Positions 44,544-52,888 of a stretch of DNA of 64,000 bases are shown in pieces. Numbering within the stretch: the first letter of the stretch is position 1; the number at the start of each line of letters is the position of its first letter. The translations under genes and the position numbers were made by a program. Where the stretch lies: contig JAFLVJ010000004.1 of assembly GCA_022508375.1 (NCBI GenBank), positions 115,611 to 179,610 of the forward strand, in the 5' to 3' direction. The notes under the pieces are model-generated. The model did no database searches. It saw nothing but the letters and a program-made list of their open reading frames with translations, and was not told where the DNA came from. Origin of the DNA: Clostridiales bacterium. Its GTDB lineage: Bacteria; Bacillota; Clostridia; Christensenellales; CAG-314.

Positions 44544-44810
44544 CTATTGCTTAGCTTTGGGCGCCTTTTTGGGTTCGAGAATGTTTTCGCGAACAAGAAG
44601 TGTGCGAACCGTTTCGGTGGGTTGAACGCCGCAAGAAATCCATTTCTTAGCCTTTTCAACATCGAGATGAGTTTCGTCGTTTAAGGGGTTATAGGTACCG
44701 ATAAGGTCAACGTATTGTCCGTCACGAGCCTTGTGTGAGTCGATAACTACAACGCGGTAGAAAGGACTTTTCTTGTCGCCCATTCTTGTCAATCTCATTT
44801 TTACTGCCAT
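44544..44810 (-). CDS. rpsP: 30S ribosomal protein S16
   Basis: Primary-binding small subunit protein. ATG 44810 (MAVKMRLTRMGDKKSPFYRV, 88 aa) has GGAGG upstream; five residues of the track ORF are dropped. DGQYVDLIGTYNPL and WISCGVQPTETVRTLL are family motifs. Follows ffh by 64 bp. Confidence 0.98.
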   Translation of the reverse strand: MAVKMRLTRMGDKKSPFYRVVVIDSHKARDGQYVDLIGTYNPLNDETHLDVEKAKKWISCGVQPTETVRTLLVRENILEPKKAPKAKQ

Positions 44811-44874
44811 TTTGTGTTCCTCCAATGTATTAAATAAATTTTATTGTAAAGATAGATTTATCTGTCTTTTCACC

Positions 44875-46185
44875 TTAGAAGGGCAAGCGCTTGGACTTTG
44901 CCATTTTCTTCATCATATCGCGCGTTTGCTCAAATTGTTTGATTAGCTTGTTTACGTCCTGAACCTGAAGTCCGCATCCTGCCGCTATACGCTTACGTCT
45001 GGAATAATTGAGAATTTTCGGGTTGGAACGCTCCTCTTTCGTCATCGACTGAATGATTGCCTTGTTGCGCTTGAGCTGCGCCTCGTCCACCTTTTTGTCG
45101 GCAAGCTTCAGCCTGCTTGCGCCCGGGATCATACCGACAAGGTCGTTGAGGTCGCCCATTTTTGCCACTTGCTCGAATTGCTCCAAGTAATCATTGAGGT
45201 CAAAGCTGGCTTCCTTCAACTTTTTAGCCATTTTCATAGCTTGCTCTTCGTCGATTGCGGTTTGAGCTTTTTCAATTAACGTCAGTACGTCGCCCATTCC
45301 GAGAATTCGACTAGCCATTCTGTCGGGATGGAAAGGTTCAAGGTCTTCCATTTTTTCGCCGGTGCCGACAAATTTAATGGGCTTACCTGTAACTGCCTTG
45401 ATTGACAGTGTAGCTCCACCGCGCGTATCGCCGTCTAACTTGGTCATGATAACGCCTGTTATATCCAGTTGCTCGTCAAACGTTTTTGCGACGTTAACAG
45501 CGTCTTGACCTGTCATCGAGTCCACTACAAGCAAGGTTTCGCATACGTTGACGTTCTTTTTGATGGACTTAAGTTCATCCATCAATTCTTCATTTATATG
45601 AAGCCGTCCTGCCGTATCGATAATTACAGTGTCGAAGCCGTTCTTTTCAGCAAAGCTAACTGCGCCTTGAGCAATCTTTGTGGGATTGCTTTGTCCCATT
45701 TCGAAGAAACCAGCTTTAGCCTTACCGGCAACAATCTCCAATTGTTTGATTGCCGCAGGTCTGTAAATGTCGTCCGCACAAAGCAATACTTTCTTACCCT
45801 GCTTCTGCAAATACATTGCAAGTTTACCGCACATCGTCGTCTTGCCCGCACCCTGAAGTCCGCACATCATGATGATTGTGGGAAGTTTCGACGATACAGC
45901 GAGCTTGCTTTGCGTGGAGCCAAGCAGTTCGATGAGTTGCTCGTTTACAATCTTGATAACCTGTTGACCGGGCGTAAGACTTTTGAGTATTTCTTCACCG
46001 ACCGCGAGTTCAGTAACCTTGTTGATGAAGTCCTTAGCAACAGAAAAGTTGACGTCCGCTTCCAACAAGGCAACACGTACCTCGCGCATGGCTTGCTTTA
46101 TTTCCAGTTCTGTTAATGCACCACGGTTTTTAAGCTTGCTAAAAACGTGATTGATTCTTTCTGTTAGATTTGCAAATGCTGCCAA
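44875..46185 (-). CDS. ffh: Signal recognition particle protein Ffh
   Basis: GTPase of the SRP that targets nascent membrane proteins. N domain to about residue 90; G domain with IMMCGLQGAGKTTMCGKLA, DTAGRLHINEELM and TKLDGDTRGG; Met-rich M domain at the C-terminus (RRKRIAAGCGLQVQDVNKLIKQF), which binds SRP RNA. 436 aa. Three bases after ylxM. The SRP RNA gene is not in this window. Confidence 0.97.
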   Translation of the reverse strand: MAAFANLTERINHVFSKLKNRGALTELEIKQAMREVRVALLEADVNFSVAKDFINKVTELAVGEEILKSLTPGQQVIKIVNEQLIELLGSTQSKLAVSSKLPTIIMMCGLQGAGKTTMCGKLAMYLQKQGKKVLLCADDIYRPAAIKQLEIVAGKAKAGFFEMGQSNPTKIAQGAVSFAEKNGFDTVIIDTAGRLHINEELMDELKSIKKNVNVCETLLVVDSMTGQDAVNVAKTFDEQLDITGVIMTKLDGDTRGGATLSIKAVTGKPIKFVGTGEKMEDLEPFHPDRMASRILGMGDVLTLIEKAQTAIDEEQAMKMAKKLKEASFDLNDYLEQFEQVAKMGDLNDLVGMIPGASRLKLADKKVDEAQLKRNKAIIQSMTKEERSNPKILNYSRRKRIAAGCGLQVQDVNKLIKQFEQTRDMMKKMAKSKRLPF

Positions 46186-46188
46186 AAT

Positions 46189-46500
46189 TTACTCCTTTGA
46201 AACGAAGGATTTCGCTACCTGAAACACCTTATCCACATCCTGCTGTTCAACTGCCACAGTCAACTGACTGTATAACTCGGCAAGGTGCAATACATTTTCC
46301 AACTTTACAAGAGTTGCTTCCCCTTTCACTATCGCGTCGCGCACTCCCTGGCGGGAAATGCCCACTTCACTTGCAATCTCCGACAAAGAACAGTCACAGT
46401 CGCAATACATCAAAAGCGCGACACGCTGTTTATCGGTAAGCATGTCGGCGTAAACACGCAAAAGCTCGGAAAGTTGAATTTTCGTTAACGCCATACTCAC
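46189..46500 (-). CDS. ylxM: YlxM/p13-like helix-turn-helix protein
   Basis: A 103-aa protein with a sigma-70 region 4-like HTH: LTDKQRVALLMYCDCDCSLSEIASEVGISRQGVRDAI. In streptococci the homologue modulates SRP activity. Sits directly before ffh, as usual. Preceded by its own promoter, so the ffh-rpsP-trmD genes form a transcription unit separate from smc-ftsY. Confidence 0.93.
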   Translation of the reverse strand: MSMALTKIQLSELLRVYADMLTDKQRVALLMYCDCDCSLSEIASEVGISRQGVRDAIVKGEATLVKLENVLHLAELYSQLTVAVEQQDVDKVFQVAKSFVSKE

Positions 46501-46539
46501 CTCTAATCAAACTGTAAAGCACAACAACTTTACACCGCT

Positions 46540-46568
46540 ATTGTATTATATTTTATTGCCAAAGTCAA
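46540..46568 (-). promoter_or_regulatory. SigA-type promoter of ylxM-ffh operon
   Basis: Minus strand TTGACT (46563-46568), 17-bp spacer, TACAAT (46540-46545), directly after the ftsY terminator. Confidence 0.8.
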
Positions 46569-46570
46569 GC

Positions 46571-46610
46571 AAAAAAAACAAAAAAGCCACAAAGTATGTT
46601 GCTTTGTAGC
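46571..46610 (-). terminator. Intrinsic terminator of rnc-smc-ftsY
   Basis: Nine-bp stem GCTACAAAG / CTTTGTGGC (one G-U) with a 7-nt loop, followed by TTTTTTGTTTTTTTT on the minus strand. Confidence 0.9.
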
Positions 46611-46614
46611 ATTT

Positions 46615-46637
46615 TGATAGTTATGTTACACATAGTA
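46615..46637 (-). repeat. Operon-junction motif, diverged copy 5
   Basis: Minus strand TACTATGTGTAACATAACTA. It keeps the ACTATGTGTAACATA palindrome pattern but is less like the others, so membership is tentative. It lies about 19 nt past the ftsY stop. Confidence 0.35.
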
Positions 46638-46655
46638 TTATACGATATCGGCGTT

Positions 46656-47549
46656 TTAGACTATACCTTCGACGTAACTGGCAGCGTCAAATTCGAGAAG
46701 ATCGTCAATCCCCTCACCTACGCCGACGAAATATACGGGTATATCCATATCGTGCTTGATTGCAAGCACTACACCGCCCTTTGCAGTGCCGTCCAGTTTT
46801 GTAAGGACGATCCCGTCGATATCAATTGCTTCATTGAAGATATCTACCTGTTGAATTGCATTTTGTCCCGTAGTCGCGTCCAGTACAATCAGGTTTTTAC
46901 GGTCCGCTTCGGGAAATTCACGTTCTATTACGCGGTTGATTTTCTTCAACTCTTCCATCAGGTTCTTTTTGTTGTGAAGTCTTCCTGCGGTATCGACAAG
47001 TACCACGTCCGTTCCTCTGCTTTTGGCAGATGAAATAGCGTCGAATACCACCGCCGCAGGATCGCTACCCTCCTCGTGCATTATAATTCGCACTTTGGCG
47101 CGATTTGCCCATACTTCCAACTGCTCGCTTGCTGCCGCGCGGAAGGTATCGGCAGCTGCAATGACAACGGATTTACCCTGCTTGACGAAAATGTTAGCAA
47201 GCTTACCTATGGTAGTAGTCTTTCCTACACCATTTACACCGGCAACCATTATTACGCACGGAGTAGAGAAACTAAACTTCTCATCACCAAGAATATCCGA
47301 TAAAACGTCGCGCAAATATTGATTTGCTTTTTCAGGGTCGGACACCTTATCCCTACCCATACGCTCACGCAACTCGTCGATTATATCTACCGTTGTATCT
47401 TCGCCAATATCACTGGACAGCAATATGAACTCCAATTCTTCATAGAAATCGTCGTCAAATATACCGCGTTTGAACAGTTGATTGAGTTTAAACCCTATCT
47501 GTTGCTTAGTTTTCCTCAGTCCATCGATGATTTTTTGAAAAAATCCCAT
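46656..47549 (-). CDS. ftsY: Signal recognition particle receptor FtsY
   Basis: Membrane-associated GTPase receptor for SRP. From ATG 47549 (MGFFQKIIDGLRKTK, 297 aa) it is almost only the NG core, without a long acidic A domain. G motifs: VAGVNGVGKTTTIGKLA, DTAGRLHNKKNLMEEL and TKLDGTAKGG. GGAGG lies 14 nt before this ATG, a rather long spacing. The TTG of the track ORF overlaps the GGAGG itself and is less likely. Confidence 0.95.
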   Translation of the reverse strand: MGFFQKIIDGLRKTKQQIGFKLNQLFKRGIFDDDFYEELEFILLSSDIGEDTTVDIIDELRERMGRDKVSDPEKANQYLRDVLSDILGDEKFSFSTPCVIMVAGVNGVGKTTTIGKLANIFVKQGKSVVIAAADTFRAAASEQLEVWANRAKVRIIMHEEGSDPAAVVFDAISSAKSRGTDVVLVDTAGRLHNKKNLMEELKKINRVIEREFPEADRKNLIVLDATTGQNAIQQVDIFNEAIDIDGIVLTKLDGTAKGGVVLAIKHDMDIPVYFVGVGEGIDDLLEFDAASYVEGIV

Positions 47550-47621
47550 ATTAAAACAGCAAACCTCCAATTACAGATAATATTGAAAGTACCGTCGCAT
47601 AGATGAATGTACTTTCAATTG

Positions 47622-50600
47622 CTACATTGCTTGCTTGATTGCTTCGGTAAGTTTTACCGACACAATCTTAGATACGCCCTTTTCTTCCATTGTTACGCCG
47701 TACAGAACGTCGGCATTTTCCATTGTGGGCTTTTTGTGGGTGATGACGACAAATTGTGTAGAGGTAGAGAATTTGCGCAGATATTTTGCGATTCTCTCCG
47801 CGTTCGCATCATCCAATGCCGCTTCGATTTCGTCCAATACGCAGAAAGGCATTGGATTGTATTTCAATATCGAAAACAGTATTGCTGCCGTCGTCATTGT
47901 ACGCTCACCACCGGATAGCAGCGAAATATTTTGCAATTTCTTTCCCGGGGGTTGCGCCTCAATTTCTACACCTTGGTCAAGCGACTCCTTGCTCGGGTCT
48001 TTTTCTATGTACAGACGCGCATTTCCGCCGTTGAACAATTCACGGAAAATAAGCTTAAAGTTATCGTTTATCTGCGTCATACCGTCTTCAAAACGCGCTT
48101 CGATATCCGCCGTCAGTTCTTTCAACGCACTCTTGAGGTCTTCTTCCGCTTTTTTGAGGTCGTCAAGCTGTGCCATCAGTTCGTCGTAGCGAGCTTGTTC
48201 CACTTCAAGTTCCTGAATGGATGCGACGTTTACGTGTCCCATCTTCATCATTTCCTGCTTAAGTTCGGAAATACGCTCCTTACCGGCCTCTTTATCGTAA
48301 TTCTCATCCTTGTATTGCATTGCAGCCGAATAGGTTATGCCATATTCTTCCTGCACCTTTTGTTGCAATTCAAGTAGGTCGTCATCGATTTTATTGAGAA
48401 TATATTCCTCTTTGTCAATCGTACCGTTCAACGCCTCTAGCTCGTTCGACAAACGGAACCGTTCATCAGTCAAGCGTTGAAAATCACTGTCCATTTGCAT
48501 CTTTAGTGCTTCCGTTTCCTTAATTTGCGCAAGAAGCTGTGTCATATCCTCCTGCAAATTGGTATCGGTCACACTTTCGTTAAGTGCGCTGTACATGTTG
48601 TCGATTGCCGAACGCACCTGCGCAATATAAGACAATCGTGACGCTATGCTATCCTTCAAGGTTTCTATTTGAGCAGTATTGTTCTTTATATCCTTTTCAG
48701 CCGTTTCGATGTTAGAAGTGAGCAAAGCCAAGTGATAGCGTTTATCTGACAGAACCTGATAAAGCGAATCCTTTGCAGCGTTTTCCAGTTGACTGGTTTG
48801 ACGCGCATGATCGGATTTTTCACGCAACTGTTTTTCAGTCACAGCCAGTTCCTTCAAACGGCTATCGTACTTTTTGATAGATTCATCAATTTGAATCAAT
48901 CGTTGCAAAAGTTTTTCCTTTTCTCCGGACAAACGCAAAACATTTTTCTTATCGGAATTAGACAGCGTATTGGAAGTTTCAATTTTCTCTTTAGCCGTTG
49001 CAATCTCAATCTTTAACGCATTGAGTGCATCAGTCACATTATTAGCCGTCGTACGTGTTTCTTCCAAAAGTGCGTCGAGTTTGCGCTTTTCTTCCTCGGT
49101 TTGTTGCAAATCCTTGAGCAGCTCCTCAAGTTTTAAAGAACGCTCGGAAATCTGGGTCTCGTAGGAAAGCAGATTTGTGCCGGATTGTTTCTTTGCGCTA
49201 CCGCCTTCCATTGAACCGTCATTTGAAATACGTTCGCCGGTAAGCGTAACCATACGGTGAGCGTAGCGATATTTTCTGCTGATGGAAATAGCATTGTCAA
49301 ACGTGTCCACTACCACAATTCCGCCAAGCAATGACTCAAAAACATTGGAGTAATGCTTATCATAACTTATTAGTTCAGACGCAATACCAAGCACGCCCTT
49401 TTCCTTCAACACTTCGGCGCGATCGATTCCGTGCGGTTTCATCGAACTGACCGGAAGGAACGTTGCCTTACCGTAGTCATTGATCTTGAGGTAATTGATA
49501 AGGTACTTTACGTCTTCTTCATTTTCGGTGACGATATTTTGAAGTCTTCCGCCAAGCGCTGTTTCAATGGCAAGTTGCAGTTTAGGCTCCACTTTCATAA
49601 GATTTGCCACCACTCCACGGATATGCGACGCAAGTTCTTTGTCGCGCTTTGCATCTTGCATAAGATACTGGATACTTGCTTGGTATCCCCTGTAGTTAGT
49701 AGCAAAGTCGCGAAGCATGTCGATTCCGCCCTTTTCGCCGGAGTAAGATTGTTGCTTACGAGTGAGATCCTTTGTAAGATTGAACTGCTTAAACTCCAAA
49801 TCCTTGACCTGTTGCTTGAGTTGGCGAAGAGTGTTTTCGAGGTTGTCTCTTTCCTTACGAAGTTTTTCGTAACGACCGAGCAAATCGCCTTCTTCACCGG
49901 CAGATTCCTGCAATTTTTGCGTAAGTTCCGCTTCGCTGGCAATAATTTGCTCGAACCGCTCGGATATCGTCGCCTTTTCCGTTTGCAATGCTACCAGTTT
50001 ACTGTTGGATTCCGAAATTGCCTGCATTGCCTCATCCAACCTTTTGCGCAGACTTTCGGCACGTTGATTTATTTCGTCAACACGCTTACCCACCGAAGAA
50101 AAGTTCTCGTTTGCCTGTTCAACTTCTTTTTCAAGTGTTGCCAATTCTTCATTACGGCGAAAACGTAAAGCAGCAAGTTCCTCATTTGTCTGAGTCAGGT
50201 TCTCAATTTCCTGCTTGCTTGTCGCAATCAGTTCCTCATTGGATTCAATTTCGCGGTTGCAACTGTTGATACGCTCTTGAATAAGGTTCTTTTCGCCCGA
50301 ACTCTTTTCCAACTTGACAGCCAAAGTTACCTGTTTATCACGCAATGCTGTTATTTCACCGTCAATACCGTTGCGTCTATGGAACATCTCGTCGTACTGC
50401 TCGTTGATTTCAGCGTATTGCGATTCCTTAAGGTTATATTCTTCCTTTAATCCCTGAAGTTTCTTTTTGCCGTTTTCCTTGTCCTGGCTTGCATTATCGT
50501 ATCCGTAAATGTAGGCGTTGATTTCGCACAAGCGCAGTTCATCGTAAACTTCAATGTATTTTTTTGCTATGGTTGATTGACGCTTAAGTTCCGGCAGATG

Positions 50601-51203
50601 GCGTTTCATTTCCTCTACCAGAATCATAATTTGCGTTGTATTTGTGCGCGTCTTTTCCAGCTTGCGCTCCGTTTCTTCCTTTTGAACACGGAAGGTGGAA
50701 ATACCCAACGCGGCCTCGAATATCGAGCGTCTGTCTTCGGGACGTGCATTCAAAATAGCGTCCATTCGCCCCTGCCCAACTATCGAATAGCCGTCTCTGC
50801 CCAGTCCAACGCCACGCAAAAGTGACAATATATCACGCAAACGAACTACGTTTCGATTGAGCAAATACTCGCTTTCGTTATTGCGGTACAGCTTACGGCT
50901 GATGATAATTTCGTCCATGGGTATAGCAAACAGTCTTGTTGTGTTGTCAAAAAATAACGACACCTCGCAGTAGCTCATGGATTTGCGCGAGTCAGTACCG
51001 TTAAAAATCAAGTCCTGCATCAACTTACCGCGCAAATTTTTGGTGCTTTGTTCACCAAGAACCCAACGAATAGCATCGGAAATATTACTTTTACCGCAAC
51101 CGTTCGGACCGACAATACCCGTTATCGGCTGATCGAATTTCAATTCTATTTTGTCTGCAAAGCTTTTAAAGCCGTACATTTCAATTTTTTTCAAATATAG
51201 CAC
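47622..51203 (-). CDS. smc: Chromosome segregation ATPase SMC
   Basis: Condensin that organises and separates chromosomes. 1193 aa: N-terminal ATPase half with GIVGPNGCGKSNISDAI; a coiled coil (about 170-500); hinge near residues 510-670 containing ETALGGRLQNIV and GGIVVVDTF; a second coiled coil; and C-terminal signature LSGGERTMTTAAILFSI with Walker B PFCVLDEIEAALDDAN. GTG start directly at the rnc stop. Full length and intact. Confidence 0.98.
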   Translation of the reverse strand: MLYLKKIEMYGFKSFADKIELKFDQPITGIVGPNGCGKSNISDAIRWVLGEQSTKNLRGKLMQDLIFNGTDSRKSMSYCEVSLFFDNTTRLFAIPMDEIIISRKLYRNNESEYLLNRNVVRLRDILSLLRGVGLGRDGYSIVGQGRMDAILNARPEDRRSIFEAALGISTFRVQKEETERKLEKTRTNTTQIMILVEEMKRHLPELKRQSTIAKKYIEVYDELRLCEINAYIYGYDNASQDKENGKKKLQGLKEEYNLKESQYAEINEQYDEMFHRRNGIDGEITALRDKQVTLAVKLEKSSGEKNLIQERINSCNREIESNEELIATSKQEIENLTQTNEELAALRFRRNEELATLEKEVEQANENFSSVGKRVDEINQRAESLRKRLDEAMQAISESNSKLVALQTEKATISERFEQIIASEAELTQKLQESAGEEGDLLGRYEKLRKERDNLENTLRQLKQQVKDLEFKQFNLTKDLTRKQQSYSGEKGGIDMLRDFATNYRGYQASIQYLMQDAKRDKELASHIRGVVANLMKVEPKLQLAIETALGGRLQNIVTENEEDVKYLINYLKINDYGKATFLPVSSMKPHGIDRAEVLKEKGVLGIASELISYDKHYSNVFESLLGGIVVVDTFDNAISISRKYRYAHRMVTLTGERISNDGSMEGGSAKKQSGTNLLSYETQISERSLKLEELLKDLQQTEEEKRKLDALLEETRTTANNVTDALNALKIEIATAKEKIETSNTLSNSDKKNVLRLSGEKEKLLQRLIQIDESIKKYDSRLKELAVTEKQLREKSDHARQTSQLENAAKDSLYQVLSDKRYHLALLTSNIETAEKDIKNNTAQIETLKDSIASRLSYIAQVRSAIDNMYSALNESVTDTNLQEDMTQLLAQIKETEALKMQMDSDFQRLTDERFRLSNELEALNGTIDKEEYILNKIDDDLLELQQKVQEEYGITYSAAMQYKDENYDKEAGKERISELKQEMMKMGHVNVASIQELEVEQARYDELMAQLDDLKKAEEDLKSALKELTADIEARFEDGMTQINDNFKLIFRELFNGGNARLYIEKDPSKESLDQGVEIEAQPPGKKLQNISLLSGGERTMTTAAILFSILKYNPMPFCVLDEIEAALDDANAERIAKYLRKFSTSTQFVVITHKKPTMENADVLYGVTMEEKGVSKIVSVKLTEAIKQAM

Positions 51204-51883
51204 TACTCAATTCCCCATTCTTTAACTATTTTGCCTGCGGCATCCTGTTCTGCCGCTTTCTTACTTGGTCCAACCCCGACGCTTTCGGATTTACCGTTGA
51301 TGTAAAGGGCGTACTTGAATGTCGGTTTATTGTCAGGACCGCTCCGTCCGACCGATTTGTATTCCAATGTATATCTGTGTTTTTGACAGTACTCCTGAAG
51401 TAATGTTTTTGCGTCTTTTTTAAGCGTGTCTTGGACCGTACGAATATTTTCGCCAATTGTGCGCAACACAAACTCCCTTGCAGGCGCAATACCGCCGTCT
51501 AAATATATCGCACAAAGAATCGCTTCGTATAAATTTGCTTGCGTCTTGTGAGATAATTCACCGTTTGCCCCATGACCGCTTACTATTTGCAGATATTGTG
51601 TCAGATCAAGCTTATCCACAATTTTGCTCAAACTTTCGGCAGAAACGAGCTTTGCCCGCATTGCAGACAATGCACCCTCTGCACTGCTATTAAAGGTAGC
51701 GAACAACTGCTCGGAAACGAGGTAACCTAATATCGCATCGCCCAAGAACTCCATACGTTCGTTATCCGCCACACTTTCCTGATTGCCGAAGGAAGAATGA
51801 GTAAAAGCTTGCTCAAGCAACTTATCGTTACCGAACGAGTACTGCAATCTATTTTCTATTTCCTTAAACTTGCAAACGTCCAT
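51203..51883 (-). CDS. rnc: Ribonuclease III
   Basis: Double-strand RNA endonuclease that processes rRNA. The nuclease signature is NERMEFLGDAILGYLVSEQLF and the second acidic box YEAILCAIYLDGG; the C-terminal dsRBD ends KKAAEQDAAGKIVKEWG. 226 aa. It is first in rnc-smc-ftsY, behind a consensus promoter. The plsX-fab-acpP genes that often precede rnc are absent here. Confidence 0.97.
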   Translation of the reverse strand: MDVCKFKEIENRLQYSFGNDKLLEQAFTHSSFGNQESVADNERMEFLGDAILGYLVSEQLFATFNSSAEGALSAMRAKLVSAESLSKIVDKLDLTQYLQIVSGHGANGELSHKTQANLYEAILCAIYLDGGIAPAREFVLRTIGENIRTVQDTLKKDAKTLLQEYCQKHRYTLEYKSVGRSGPDNKPTFKYALYINGKSESVGVGPSKKAAEQDAAGKIVKEWGIE

Positions 51884-51963
51884 TATTATCTCGATATTAC
51901 GCGCTACTAAAGTTAACTAAATATTAAACGAATAGCAACAAGAAATTTCACTATTTATTAAAT

Positions 51964-51992
51964 ATTATAACCTAAAATATAACATTTGGCAA
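51964..51992 (-). promoter_or_regulatory. SigA-type promoter of rnc-smc-ftsY
   Basis: Minus strand TTGCCA (51987-51992), 17-bp spacer, TATAAT (51964-51969). The leader to rnc is about 75 nt and AT-rich. Confidence 0.85.
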
Positions 51993-52014
51993 TAAAAAAC
52001 ATACAAAAACCAAT

Positions 52015-52055
52015 ATTGTTTCACGGAATATAACATTATTATACAATTGTTTCAC
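52015..52055. repeat. Direct repeat upstream of the rnc promoter
   Basis: ATTGTTTCAC occurs at 52015-52024 and 52046-52055, start-to-start spacing 31 bp, about three helical turns, just upstream of the rnc -35 element. Possible regulator sites. Confidence 0.4.
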
Positions 52056-52060
52056 AACGC

Positions 52061-52088
52061 AAAAAAGCCACCGACAGTCGTCGATGGC
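52061..52088 (-). terminator. Intrinsic terminator of yceD-rpmF
   Basis: Stem GCCATCGAC / GTCGGTGGC (one wobble pair) and TTTTTT on the minus strand, 27 nt past the rpmF stop. Confidence 0.9.
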
Positions 52089-52115
52089 AATCATTTACAA
52101 AGAAATTAGCCGATA

Positions 52116-52304
52116 TTATTTTTTATCTTCGGAAACTTCCACCACTTGCTTACCGTCATAGTAACCGCAAGCGTCGCAAACCTTGTGAGCAACCTTCAAT
52201 TCGTGGCATTGAGGACATTCCACCAAAGTAGCTGCGCTAGCCGTCCAGTTAGCTGCTCTCTTGTGCTTTCTTTGCTTTGATGTTTTTCTCTTGGGTACTG
52301 CCAT
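52116..52304 (-). CDS. rpmF: 50S ribosomal protein L32
   Basis: A 62-aa ribosomal protein: MAVPKRKTSKQRKHKRAANW at the N-terminus and a zinc ribbon with CPQC and CDAC (C4 form). Start ATG has GGAGG upstream. Follows yceD by 15 bp, a nearly universal pairing. Confidence 0.98.
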   Translation of the reverse strand: MAVPKRKTSKQRKHKRAANWTASAATLVECPQCHELKVAHKVCDACGYYDGKQVVEVSEDKK

Positions 52305-52319
52305 AGTAATGCACCTCCG

Positions 52320-52823
52320 TTAGAATTTTATGTTTTTTAGTACGGAAAAAGCGTTTTCGCGTGAAGTGTCACAATCGCACTGCCGTTCGTTAAGGTTTAC
52401 GCCACACTTGGGACACAATCCCAGGCAACCTTCCTTACACAACAGACTGCTTGGCAGTGACAACACTATTTCGTCGCAAATTGCTTTTGTCAAATCCAAT
52501 CTGCTTCCCGAATAGACGTAACCGTCTTCTTCAACCGAACTGTCCTTGAAAAATACCTGATCAAACGGTAAAGTAATCTGAGTAGATACTTCTGTCAAGC
52601 ATTTGTCGCAATAGCCGTCAACGTAACACACTATTTTACCGACAATGTGCACGTTAGGCTTAACAAAGGTTACCTCCATATCCAGCAAAACCTTTGTGAG
52701 CGCTGCGTTGGGGTAAGGCAACAAATCGCTACCCAACTTACAATCCACCAAAAGCGGAATTGGCTTACCAACACTTGCAAAATTTTCCGTCAAATCTATT
52801 ACAATCTTATCAGACACAATCAT
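52320..52823 (-). CDS. yceD: YceD/DUF177 family protein
   Basis: A 167-aa protein with Cys pairs CDKC near residue 75, and GLCPKCGVNLNERQCDCD near the C-terminus, the DUF177 signature. In other bacteria the protein is linked to 23S rRNA or L32 accumulation. The annotated ATG at 52823 lies one base after the -10 element TATAAT, so it would not be in the message from that promoter. A GTG two codons later (52817) matches the expected start of transcription and could be a leaderless start; no Shine-Dalgarno sequence serves either codon. Confidence 0.9.
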   Translation of the reverse strand: MIVSDKIVIDLTENFASVGKPIPLLVDCKLGSDLLPYPNAALTKVLLDMEVTFVKPNVHIVGKIVCYVDGYCDKCLTEVSTQITLPFDQVFFKDSSVEEDGYVYSGSRLDLTKAICDEIVLSLPSSLLCKEGCLGLCPKCGVNLNERQCDCDTSRENAFSVLKNIKF

Positions 52824-52824
52824 T

Positions 52825-52853
52825 ATTATACAAAATCGTTATAACTTTGTCAA
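52825..52853 (-). promoter_or_regulatory. Consensus SigA promoter of yceD-rpmF
   Basis: Minus strand TTGACA (52848-52853), 17-bp spacer, TATAAT (52825-52830): a perfect match. It ends one base before the yceD ATG. Confidence 0.9.
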
Positions 52854-52888
52854 CGATTTACGCCATTTTTGCTTTATCAAATACAAAG

